Shown here: in pieces, positions 1 through 6,819 of the stretch
How the letters are laid out: each line of letters starts with the position of its first letter
Position numbering within the stretch: position 1 is the stretch's first letter
From: Spirochaeta isovalerica
GTDB taxonomy: Bacteria > Spirochaetota > Spirochaetia > DSM-2461
Assembly: GCF_014207565.1 (NCBI RefSeq)
Contig: NZ_JACHGJ010000003.1
Coordinates: 111,944-175,943, forward strand
DNA: 64,000 bases
Direction: 5' to 3'
Program-made: the position numbers and the translations under genes
Notes under the pieces: model-generated
Told to the model about the DNA's origin: nothing
The model's database searches: none
The model's input: only the letters and a program-made list of their open reading frames with translations

Positions 1-98
1 AGGCTTCTACCTACAGGACCGTTCGAGTCCGTTCGGCAGTAATTATAAAAAGAAAAGGTTCAACTTAAAAAGCTGAACCTGAAATAGCTCCCCCGAAC
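1..98. repeat. tRNA-Asn tail repeat, copy 1
   Basis: This stretch is repeated base for base at 144-241, a period of 143 bp. The unit holds an inverted copy of the tRNA-Asn T-arm/acceptor sequence (21-36), the tRNA terminator hairpin, and the last bases of the tRNA acceptor end. It begins at the window edge, so the array may extend to the left. Confidence 0.85.
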
Positions 99-99
99 A

Positions 100-150
100 C
101 AAAATCCGGCTGCCCCGGATTTTGCACCGAAGCCGATCATTTGAGGCTTC
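100..150. repeat. two consecutive hairpins between the tail repeats
   Basis: Two inverted repeats stand side by side: CAAAATCCGG/CCGGATTTTG (100-124, 5-base loop) and GAAGCC/GGCTTC (129-150). The second runs into the start of the next repeat copy. The spacer of the tRNA-Cys tail repeat has the same two-hairpin layout with different sequences. No coding potential is visible. Confidence 0.6.
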
Positions 151-241
151 TACCTACAGGACCGTTCGAGTCCGTTCGGCAGTAATTATAAAAAGAAAAG
201 GTTCAACTTAAAAAGCTGAACCTGAAATAGCTCCCCCGAAC
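144..241. repeat. tRNA-Asn tail repeat, copy 2
   Basis: This is the functional copy, because its right end is the true 3' end of tRNA-Asn. Its left arm (164-179) is a 16-base inverted copy of the tRNA T-arm/acceptor bases at 236-251, so the terminator hairpin sits in the loop of a longer inverted repeat. Confidence 0.85.
186..223 (-). terminator. rho-independent terminator of tRNA-Asn
   Basis: Read on the minus strand this is an 11-bp stem (199-223, one G-U pair) with a TTT loop, followed by TTTTCTTTTT. It lies 8 bases past the mature tRNA 3' end. An identical copy is at about 43-80. Confidence 0.85.
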
Positions 242-303
242 GGACTCGAACCGCTGACCTAGTGATTAACAGTCACCCGCTCTACCAACTGAGCTACAGG
301 GGA
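231..303 (-). tRNA. tRNA-Asn (GTT)
   Basis: The 73-nt cloverleaf has acceptor TCCCCTG pairing with CGGGGGA, D-loop AGTTGGTAGA, anticodon loop CTGTTAA with anticodon GTT, T-loop TTCGAGT and discriminator G. CCA is not encoded. The terminator follows at once, so it is probably a single-gene transcript. Confidence 0.95.
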
Positions 304-373
304 ATGATTGCTGACAAGGAGGATATTACCTTATAGAAATATTTTGGTCAATAATCTTTTAACAAAAAAATTA

Positions 374-1057
374 CTAACGTATGGAGGAATTTATTCCTGC
401 TTCCAGAGCTATGGAAAGAAGTTTCTCCATATAGCTTGAGGACGGCGGTATTTTGTGAGAATATGCCGGGTCGAGAGTCTCTCCCGGTTTGAAGGGGGTG
501 AGAAACCACTGTTCAGCATCTTTCAGGAGTAAAGCCATCTTTTCCATATCATCTATGGTGACGATTTCTTCCGTAACAGTGGTTCTGAATTCATGGGGGA
601 TTCCTGCGCCGGTAATGAACTCGATGGAATCCTTTAATTTGTCTTTATTTCCCTGTAGCCCCAATCGGTAATAGTGTTCCGGACTTGTTTTCAGATCCAT
701 GGCAATATAATCGGCATTAAGCTGTTTCAATCGATCCGGGAACAGGCCGTTTGTATCGATTTTTACTTTCAGGTTGAGAGAATGAATGAAATCAATGGCA
801 TTGACAAGATCGTCATGGAGAAGAGGTTCTCCACCGGTTATCACAACTCCTCCGATTAAATGCGCTCTTTTACTGAGAAATGACTTTATTTCTTCGATCG
901 GTAATAGATCTGCTGAAAAACGAAGAGGATCAACCAGCCCCGGATTGTGGCAGTAAGGACATCTCAGGTTGCATCCTGGAGTGAAAATAACCGAAGCGAC
1001 CTCCCCGGGAAAATCGAGGAGCGTCGTCTTCAGTAATCCGGCTTCCGTTAGAGTCAT
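374..1057 (-). CDS. nrdG: anaerobic ribonucleotide reductase activase (radical SAM)
   Basis: This 227-residue protein is the activating enzyme of class III ribonucleotide reductase. Such enzymes use a [4Fe-4S] cluster and S-adenosylmethionine to abstract hydrogen from the reductase glycine. The radical SAM motif is C29-x3-C33-x2-C36, followed by the GGEPLL segment typical of the family. Its ATG overlaps the stop of the preceding gene (TGATG at 1055-1059), which implies translational coupling. It is the last gene of the nrdR-nrdD operon. The length is at the long end for NrdG and closer to the NrdG2/pflA-like group, which fits the unusual reductase beside it. Confidence 0.93.
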   Translation of the reverse strand: MTLTEAGLLKTTLLDFPGEVASVIFTPGCNLRCPYCHNPGLVDPLRFSADLLPIEEIKSFLSKRAHLIGGVVITGGEPLLHDDLVNAIDFIHSLNLKVKIDTNGLFPDRLKQLNADYIAMDLKTSPEHYYRLGLQGNKDKLKDSIEFITGAGIPHEFRTTVTEEIVTIDDMEKMALLLKDAEQWFLTPFKPGETLDPAYSHKIPPSSSYMEKLLSIALEAGINSSIR

Positions 1058-1614
1058 CAGGCAGATTGAACTTTCAGAAAGCTCTTCAGTTTGTCCGCAT
1101 TTCCGGTTCTGTATATCTCGGAACCTTCCGCATTATAGAGAATGACTGTCGGGGCACTGTAAACAGAAGAATTCATAGCTTCCGTCAGGCCGTTGGAGCT
1201 GTCAACATTGATTTTAGTACCTTCCAGCTCAACCGAATCTATAACGGCTTTGACAGGAGGGCAATTGGGACAGGTTTCTTTAAAAAAGAAAGAATAGGTC
1301 GCCACATCACCGTTTTCCATCGCCATCTTTTTCTCTGCAAAATTAATTTCGATGGCTTCTGTTTCTGCCTCAATAGCAACGGGTTCTGTTTTTACAGGTT
1401 TTTCAGCGGTTTTTATTCTCATAGCGGTATCGTGGCTAAGTTCGGAAAAATTGACTCTTTCGCCGTATTCTTCGCTTTTCCCCAGATTCCAGTTCGCAAC
1501 GGATCTGTAATAACCGACAATCCTGGCGTAAACCTCAGACTTTCCGCCTTTTACATTTTCCAGCTGTCTTTTCAGTTCATCTATTCTGTTGTCTATTTCA
1601 GCGACTTTAGTCAT
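1057..1614 (-). CDS. separate glycyl-radical subunit of NrdD fused to a thioredoxin-like domain
   Basis: The 185-residue product begins with a short coiled coil (about residues 5-24). It then carries the segment normally found at the extreme C-terminus of NrdD: R31-I-V-G34-Y-Y followed by NWNLGKSEEY. G34 is the predicted glycyl-radical site. After a linker rich in E, K, A and P (about 57-100) comes a thioredoxin/glutaredoxin-like domain with C115-P-N-C118 and a later SAPTVIL segment supplying the cis-proline. The ATG overlaps the nrdD stop (TAATG at 1612-1616) and has its own AAGGAG site at 1623-1628, so separate initiation is supported. A longer upstream reading of the frame only overlaps the nrdD tail. 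Role inferred: radical-bearing subunit plus built-in reductant of the class III reductase. Confidence 0.82.
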   Translation of the reverse strand: MTKVAEIDNRIDELKRQLENVKGGKSEVYARIVGYYRSVANWNLGKSEEYGERVNFSELSHDTAMRIKTAEKPVKTEPVAIEAETEAIEINFAEKKMAMENGDVATYSFFFKETCPNCPPVKAVIDSVELEGTKINVDSSNGLTEAMNSSVYSAPTVILYNAEGSEIYRTGNADKLKSFLKVQSA

Positions 1615-3725
1615 TACACTTTCTCCTTGATCAATTCGGCTTTTTCTTTTTCCAGTTTCTTTATTTCTTTCTGAATGGCTTCTCTTTCCTCTTCCGCGCA
1701 TTTCGGACAATTGAAATGCTCTCCCTCCAGGTATCCGTGAACCGGACAGATGGAGAAAACCGGAGAAATGGTGAAGTAGGGCAGGCGGTAATTATTGGCT
1801 ATGGTCTCTACCAGTTTCCGGCAGGATTGCCAGTCTTTTATTGCCTCGCCCAGCATCCCGTGAAATACGGTTCCGCCGGTGTAGCGGGTCTGGAGCCGCT
1901 CCTGAAGATCCAGCGCGTCGAAGATATCCGGTGTGAAGTCAACGGGGAGCTGGGTCGAATTGGTGTAGTACGGCTCGTTCGTTCCCGCGGTTATGATATC
2001 GGGGAAATGCTTTTTATCGTGACGGGCCAGCCTGTAACTTGTGCTCTCGGCCGGTGTGGCTTCGAGATTGAACAGGTCTCCGGTCGTTTCCTGATAATCG
2101 GCCAGCCTGTCTCTCATATGAACAAGAATCCTGTCAGCGAAATCCTGACCGCGCTCTGTGGTCAGATCGATTCCCATGAAATTTTTCAATGTCTCGTTCA
2201 TCCCCACCAGACCTATGGTCGAGAAGTGGTTATTCAAATGCTTGAGATAGCGTCTCGTATAGGGGAACAGACCGCTGTCCAGAAGTTTGGTTATGACTTT
2301 TCTCTTAACAATGAGAGAGTCTTTGGCCAGATCCATCAGTTTGTCCAGACGGCTGAAAAATTCCTCTTCCGAAGAGGACAGATAGCCGATCCTGGGCAGA
2401 TTGATGGTTACGACACCGACGGAACCGGTAAACTCATCAGCGCCGAAAAGACCGCCGCCTTTTTTGCGCAGCTCTCTCTTGTCCAGCTGGAGACGGCAGC
2501 ACATGGAACGCACATCTTCGGGATTGAGGTCGGAATTAATGAAATTCTGGAAGTAGGGCGTTCCGTATTTCGCGGTCATCTCGAAGAGGAGACGGGCGTT
2601 TTCCGAATCCCAGTCAAAGTCTTCCGTGATGTTGTAAGTAGGAATGGGGTAGGCGAAACCTCTTCCGTTGGCATCGCCCTGGATCATCAACTCGATAAAA
2701 GCCTTGTTGATCATGGCCATCTCTTCGGGGCAGTCTCCGTATGTGAAATCCTGTTCCTCTCCTCCGACGATAGCTTTTCTCTCCGCCAGGTCTCTCGGGC
2801 AGACCCAGTCCAGGGTTATGTTGGTGAAAGGAGCCTGTGATCCCCATCGCGAAGGTGTGTTGACTCCGAAGATAAAGCTCTGAATGGCCTGTTTCACTTC
2901 TTTATAGGACAGCTTGTCCATTTTAACAAATGGCGCCAGATAGGTGTCGAAGCTGGAGAGAGCCTGGGCTCCCGCCCACTCATTCTGCATAATTCCCAGA
3001 AAGTTGACGATCTGAAAGACCAGAGTGGAAAGGTGGGACGCCGGCTTGGATGTTATCTTGTCCGGAACACCGCCGAGACCTTCTTCTATGAGCTGACGGA
3101 TCGACCATCCGGCGCAGTAGCCGCTGAACATGGACAGATCGTGAATGTGCATGGCTCCGCTTCTGTGTGCTTCGGCAACCTCTTCGCTGTAGATATTCTT
3201 GAGCCAGTAGTTGGCTGTCACAGTTCCGGAGTTATGAAGAATGAGTCCTCCCAGTGAGAAATTGACATTCGCATTCTCATTCACTCTCCAATCGGACTGG
3301 GACAGATATCCCTCCATTGTCTCATCAATATCCAGCATAAGCTTCTGAGCGTCTCTGATCGCTTCATGCCTGGCTCTGTACAGAATGTAATTCTTGGCCA
3401 GTTCGGGTTGATCCGAAGCAATCAGAACATTCTCCACTATGTCCTGAATCTCCTCTACGGCAGGCGCCGAATTGGGATGCCTTTTCGACATGATGTTTTC
3501 CAGTTTGATTTCGACGATCCCGGTTTGCTTCTGGACAAAAATTTCCGCATCTTTGATTCCCGTTGCCAAGGCCGATTTGCGTATGGCATTGGCTATGATG
3601 TTTCTGTCATAGGGGACCACCTGGCCGTTACGCTTTACGACCTGTCTGATAATTCCCTTTTCGACATTTTCACCAACGGTCAGACCGAGAAATTCCTTCC
3701 AGTCTCTACTGTCTTTCTTTTCCAC
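1614..3725 (-). CDS. nrdD: class III anaerobic ribonucleotide reductase, catalytic part without the radical glycine
   Basis: The 703-residue product is the catalytic chain for anaerobic reduction of ribonucleoside triphosphates. An ATP-cone (about residues 25-115, VVKRNGQVVPYD) gives allosteric control. The barrel holds the SMCCRLQLD finger-loop cysteines near residue 406 and the GVVTINLPRIGY segment. A zinc site CPVH...CPKC lies near 659-676. The frame then ends in a lysine/glutamate-rich coiled coil and stops, without the RVxGYY glycyl-radical motif that intact NrdD carries at this point. That motif is in the next gene, joined by a TAATG overlap. The SMCC type and the adjacent CPNC domain suggest a thioredoxin- or glutaredoxin-dependent enzyme rather than a formate-dependent one (inference). 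Confidence 0.95.
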   Translation of the reverse strand: MEKKDSRDWKEFLGLTVGENVEKGIIRQVVKRNGQVVPYDRNIIANAIRKSALATGIKDAEIFVQKQTGIVEIKLENIMSKRHPNSAPAVEEIQDIVENVLIASDQPELAKNYILYRARHEAIRDAQKLMLDIDETMEGYLSQSDWRVNENANVNFSLGGLILHNSGTVTANYWLKNIYSEEVAEAHRSGAMHIHDLSMFSGYCAGWSIRQLIEEGLGGVPDKITSKPASHLSTLVFQIVNFLGIMQNEWAGAQALSSFDTYLAPFVKMDKLSYKEVKQAIQSFIFGVNTPSRWGSQAPFTNITLDWVCPRDLAERKAIVGGEEQDFTYGDCPEEMAMINKAFIELMIQGDANGRGFAYPIPTYNITEDFDWDSENARLLFEMTAKYGTPYFQNFINSDLNPEDVRSMCCRLQLDKRELRKKGGGLFGADEFTGSVGVVTINLPRIGYLSSSEEEFFSRLDKLMDLAKDSLIVKRKVITKLLDSGLFPYTRRYLKHLNNHFSTIGLVGMNETLKNFMGIDLTTERGQDFADRILVHMRDRLADYQETTGDLFNLEATPAESTSYRLARHDKKHFPDIITAGTNEPYYTNSTQLPVDFTPDIFDALDLQERLQTRYTGGTVFHGMLGEAIKDWQSCRKLVETIANNYRLPYFTISPVFSICPVHGYLEGEHFNCPKCAEEEREAIQKEIKKLEKEKAELIKEKV

Positions 3726-3734
3726 AAAACCCTC

Positions 3735-4202
3735 TTACTTCTTGAAATTCCGGCTTATATTTTCTATTTCTTTTATAAATTCATTAACATCTTCAAATTT
3801 TCTGTAAACCGATGCGAAACGAATGTAGCCCACATGGTCTATTGTGTAGAGTTTCTCCAGAATCAAAGCACCGATTTCTGAAGACTTGATTTCATTGTTG
3901 CTCTTTCCTCTCAGGTGGACTTCATCTTCCAGCTCGTGAAGGAGGTTTTCAACATCCATCTGTGTCACCGGGCGTTTCTCCAGTGACCGCCAAAGTCCGT
4001 TTTCAATCTTTTTCAGATCGAAATCCTGACGATGACCATCTCTTTTTATGACTTTCAAAGGGACTTCTTCAATTCTTTCGTAAGAGGTGAAACGATAACT
4101 GCAGGACAGACATTCACGACGTCGTCTGATCGTGGAACCGCTGTTATTCTGGCGGGACTCGATGACTTTGTCGTCAAGACTGCCGCAAAAAGGACATTTC
4201 AT
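3735..4202 (-). CDS. nrdR: transcriptional repressor of ribonucleotide reductase genes
   Basis: The 155-residue NrdR has an N-terminal zinc ribbon (CPFC at 3-6, CLSC near 31-34) and an ATP-cone from about residue 49 (VIKRDGHRQDFD). The family binds NrdR boxes when loaded with dATP/ATP and represses nrd genes. It is first in the operon, 9 bp before nrdD, and a good NrdR box lies 15 bp upstream of its start, so autoregulation is expected. Confidence 0.96.
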   Translation of the reverse strand: MKCPFCGSLDDKVIESRQNNSGSTIRRRRECLSCSYRFTSYERIEEVPLKVIKRDGHRQDFDLKKIENGLWRSLEKRPVTQMDVENLLHELEDEVHLRGKSNNEIKSSEIGALILEKLYTIDHVGYIRFASVYRKFEDVNEFIKEIENISRNFKK

Positions 4203-4216
4203 TTAAACCTCAAAAT

Positions 4217-4263
4217 ACACCATATATAGAGTCACTTACATTAAAAACTACTATAAAACACCA
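4217..4263 (-). promoter_or_regulatory. NrdR boxes upstream of nrdR-nrdD
   Basis: Bases 4217-4232 read ACACCATATATAGAGT and match the known NrdR consensus (ACACWATATATWGTGT) at nearly every position. A much weaker half-match (CTATA, 4251-4255) sits exactly 31 bp away, the usual three-turn spacing of NrdR box pairs. The first box is convincing; the second is tentative. Confidence 0.75.
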
Positions 4264-4480
4264 TCATTTCAAAATCAAGCGGAAATACCGATAAATAATA
4301 AAATCATTATTTATCTATTAAAAACAAACAAAGTGTGCTTTTTTATTCGTCTGAAAGCAGAGGTAAAGGGGGTTTCAGATATCACCCGATTTGTAAAGAA
4401 TTAAGATTTTTTTTTACGGGAAAATGTTTGTCATATTTCCTGTTTTAATGACAGGGAAACGGGAGCATTTATTAAAATGA
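4264..4480. other. AT-rich intergenic stretch, no gene seen
   Basis: Between the nrd operon promoter and the terminator of the next gene, neither strand shows an open frame with a start and a ribosome site, nor a clear hairpin. Because both flanking genes are minus-strand, this region should contain the rest of the nrdR promoter. Confidence 0.5.
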
Positions 4481-4518
4481 AAAAAATGCGATTCCCCATA
4501 AAAAAAGGAAAGCGCATC
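4481..4518 (-). terminator. probable rho-independent terminator
   Basis: On the minus strand an imperfect stem (ATGCGCTTTCC against GGGGAATCGCAT) is followed by six T. It lies about 17 bp past the end of the lipoprotein gene. Confidence 0.6.
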
Positions 4519-4534
4519 TCATTACCGACTAAGA

Positions 4535-5473
4535 TTAGTAAGTCAGAGTCTGCTGGAAAAGAACAACAGGTTCTTCAACATAAGTGACCGAATCATTGAG
4601 TTTCCAGATTTCAGAAGTTCTTCTGCCTGTGCTATCAAATTCGCGCTCAGTGAAGAATTTCATATATCCTTTGGGATGATTTCTGGTGAAAGTCATGCCG
4701 TTCTGAATGATTTTTCCTCCAGCTACATTCCAGTCATAAACAAAGGAGACGTTGTACTCATCTTTCATCTCTCCATCGCCTTTCATCATTCCGGGCTGGC
4801 TGTCCGCGATGCTGAGGTTGAATCCATAATTGAACTTATCGTAGGAATAGTAAAACTTCTTAATTACAATGTTGTCGTATCCCAGTGAGAGCACTTTATC
4901 GACGGAAAGGCCGGTGTAAATTCCGAATGATTCTTCTTTGGTTACGAAGCGGTTATCGTTTCTGAAGGGCACTTCAAAGTTTTCAAGATCCAGATCCCAT
5001 TCGATGATAGGCTGGGAACCGACGAAGAGCGCCATCAGGAAGTTTCCACCGTTATTCTGAACAAAGTTCGGAGTTCCCGCGAGAGGATAGATCTTCCCTT
5101 CATGGTCCGATTCAAGAATCTCGTATTCAACTTCGAGGTAAACAATTCCGTTGATCGATACGGATTTGGGAAGAGTCGTCTCACCGATTTTCTGGTATTC
5201 GACAACCCACTCATCGTATTTTTCACCGTTATCGAAGTACTTGGTCTGGATATGCTTCATAACGTTTCCGTTTTCATCATATTCAAACTCATCATCGAAT
5301 GTGGGGTAAAGCGTATCTTCTCCCAGAGATGTCTTTTTCATCTGCTGTACAGTCACAGCTCCGTCTTCAGTAAATCCTACATAACCTGATCGGGCCGTGT
5401 ATCTTGTCGATGTACAGCTGGTTGCCAGAACAATTACTGCGGCTAAAACAGCCCATGCTTTTGCGTTTTTCAT
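4535..5473 (-). CDS. lipoprotein of unknown function
   Basis: The 312-residue product starts with a lipoprotein signal peptide ending in LATSC, so it should be lipid-anchored and exported. An ATG start is preferred over the TTG one codon earlier because AAAGGAG lies six bases before it. The mature part looks beta-rich, with phrases such as FDDEFEYDENGNVMKHIQTKYFD that suggest MORN- or YD-like strand repeats. No enzyme motif is recognised. It is 60 bp downstream of the exported protease gene on the same strand and may be cotranscribed. Confidence 0.75.
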   Translation of the reverse strand: MKNAKAWAVLAAVIVLATSCTSTRYTARSGYVGFTEDGAVTVQQMKKTSLGEDTLYPTFDDEFEYDENGNVMKHIQTKYFDNGEKYDEWVVEYQKIGETTLPKSVSINGIVYLEVEYEILESDHEGKIYPLAGTPNFVQNNGGNFLMALFVGSQPIIEWDLDLENFEVPFRNDNRFVTKEESFGIYTGLSVDKVLSLGYDNIVIKKFYYSYDKFNYGFNLSIADSQPGMMKGDGEMKDEYNVSFVYDWNVAGGKIIQNGMTFTRNHPKGYMKFFTEREFDSTGRRTSEIWKLNDSVTYVEEPVVLFQQTLTY

Positions 5474-5533
5474 CAAAAACTCCTTTTGTTTGTGTAAAAA
5501 TATCTAAATCCATTTAGGAATTTGATAGCTCGA

Positions 5534-6652
5534 TCAATCGAGTGTTATGTCCACTCTCTGTTCCGGGTCATCGGTAACCCTGTAGTTAGCTGACCCTTTT
5601 TTGAATCTTCCTTTCTGAGCCTTGATTCTGAGAATCCGTCCGGGAGGCATCTCTACCGAGATTGGCGAAAAACCGATACTGGTATTGCCGACAAAAATCT
5701 CTGCGCCTACCGGTTCGGTATAGATCCATATCGTCGGATCCTTAAGGACGAGAACCTCAAGTGTCCTGTCAAGTACGTTTTCTTCCTCTACGTCCCAGGG
5801 ACCGACAGTCTCCTCCAGCGGGGAGTAACCTTCTTTTTCAATTCTGAACTCATAATTGGTATTAAAAAGATCGAGAGAGACAGGTGTTTCTCCCTTGTAT
5901 TCGCCATTTATAAAAACCCGGGAACCGGCAGGATTGCTATTTATCCTCAGGTTGACTGTATTATTCCGGTAATCGAGGAATTTTATCAGGATATCGACCG
6001 GTATGGCGTAGTTGAAATTGTACCCCTGTATCACAGCTGTTGCGATTCCGATAACTTCCCCTCTGCTGTTAAGGACAGGGCCTCCGGAATTTCCGGGAGC
6101 CAGATCGGCGCTCATATCAATCATTTCACCCAATCCGGATTCTGTTTGAAAAGCTTGAATCATTCCGGGAGTAGCTTTGAAATTTTTGCCCAGGGGATAG
6201 CCTGCAACCACTATTTCGGACATAAGCCCGTTTCCCCCGTCGGAATCCAGTACAAGGGGATTCTCAATGGATTCATTCATCCGGAGCAGAGCCAGATCGA
6301 GGTACTCGTTGTATCTTTCTATCGTGGCGGTAAGTGATGACTCTTCGGTTTTATTCCTGTTGCCGTAGTCGAAGGCAATCTCTACGCGGTCACTCATATC
6401 GAACCGGGCATGGCGGACGACATGAGCGTTGGTTACAAATAGCTGATTTCCTTCCAGATCCCGGATGACAAATCCCGTACCCTGGCTTATCAGCGATCCT
6501 CTGCTGTCTTTTATCAGCACCCTTCCGATCGAAGGACCGGAATTTTCGATGACCGAAGCCCAATCCGCTGCAGATATTACGGAATGGAGACTTATAATAA
6601 ATAGTAATAATACTGTTTTCTTAATGGCAGATCCTGATAAACCCAAGTGCAA
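5534..6652 (-). CDS. exported trypsin-like serine protease with two PEGA repeats
   Basis: This 372-residue protein has a signal peptide, then a trypsin fold with the triad H77 (NAHVV), D119 (YLDLALL) and S189 (PGNSGGP), as in DegP/HtrA-type S1C proteases. There is no PDZ domain. Two PEGA-type surface beta repeats follow (about 234-300 and 306-372), with the SxPxGAxVFxNG pattern. The longest frame starts at a poorly placed TTG. A signal peptide beginning at residue 10 (IKKTVLLLF, codon ATT at 6623-6625, AGGAT six bases upstream) looks more natural, so a rare ATT start is possible. A periplasmic or surface quality-control role is likely. Confidence 0.85.
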   Translation of the reverse strand: MHLGLSGSAIKKTVLLLFIISLHSVISAADWASVIENSGPSIGRVLIKDSRGSLISQGTGFVIRDLEGNQLFVTNAHVVRHARFDMSDRVEIAFDYGNRNKTEESSLTATIERYNEYLDLALLRMNESIENPLVLDSDGGNGLMSEIVVAGYPLGKNFKATPGMIQAFQTESGLGEMIDMSADLAPGNSGGPVLNSRGEVIGIATAVIQGYNFNYAIPVDILIKFLDYRNNTVNLRINSNPAGSRVFINGEYKGETPVSLDLFNTNYEFRIEKEGYSPLEETVGPWDVEEENVLDRTLEVLVLKDPTIWIYTEPVGAEIFVGNTSIGFSPISVEMPPGRILRIKAQKGRFKKGSANYRVTDDPEQRVDITLD

Positions 6653-6767
6653 ACCCTCTTGGAAAAATGTTTTTTTTAAATAAAGCCAGTCGTATCATAA
6701 TAGAAAATGATTAAAGATAATTCAATACTTGTATACATTAAAAAGGTGTATTAATTGTTTTCATGGA

Positions 6768-6796
6768 AAATAAAAAACCGCCCCGGAGAGGGGCGG
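6768..6796 (-). terminator. rho-independent terminator of glnN
   Basis: On the minus strand CCGCCCC/GGGGCGG forms a 7-bp GC stem with a 5-base loop, followed by TTTTTTATTTT. It is 23 bp past the glnN stop. Confidence 0.9.
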
Positions 6797-6819
6797 CTCT
6801 ATAATATCGAATCTCAATG

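Noticed and set aside
1-303. Prophage or integrative element attachment site at tRNA-Asn
   Set aside because: A tRNA-end duplication is present, but no integrase or phage gene lies in the spacer, which is only 45 bp; the same pattern at tRNA-Cys makes a single integration event unlikely.
1590-1640. Sequencing frameshift as the cause of the nrdD split
   Set aside because: Not fully excluded, but the second gene has its own AAGGAG site at eight bases and a TAATG junction, which a random error would not create.
1716-2840. 374-codon plus-strand open frame opposite nrdD
   Set aside because: nrdD on the minus strand is certain, and the plus-strand translation has no family features.
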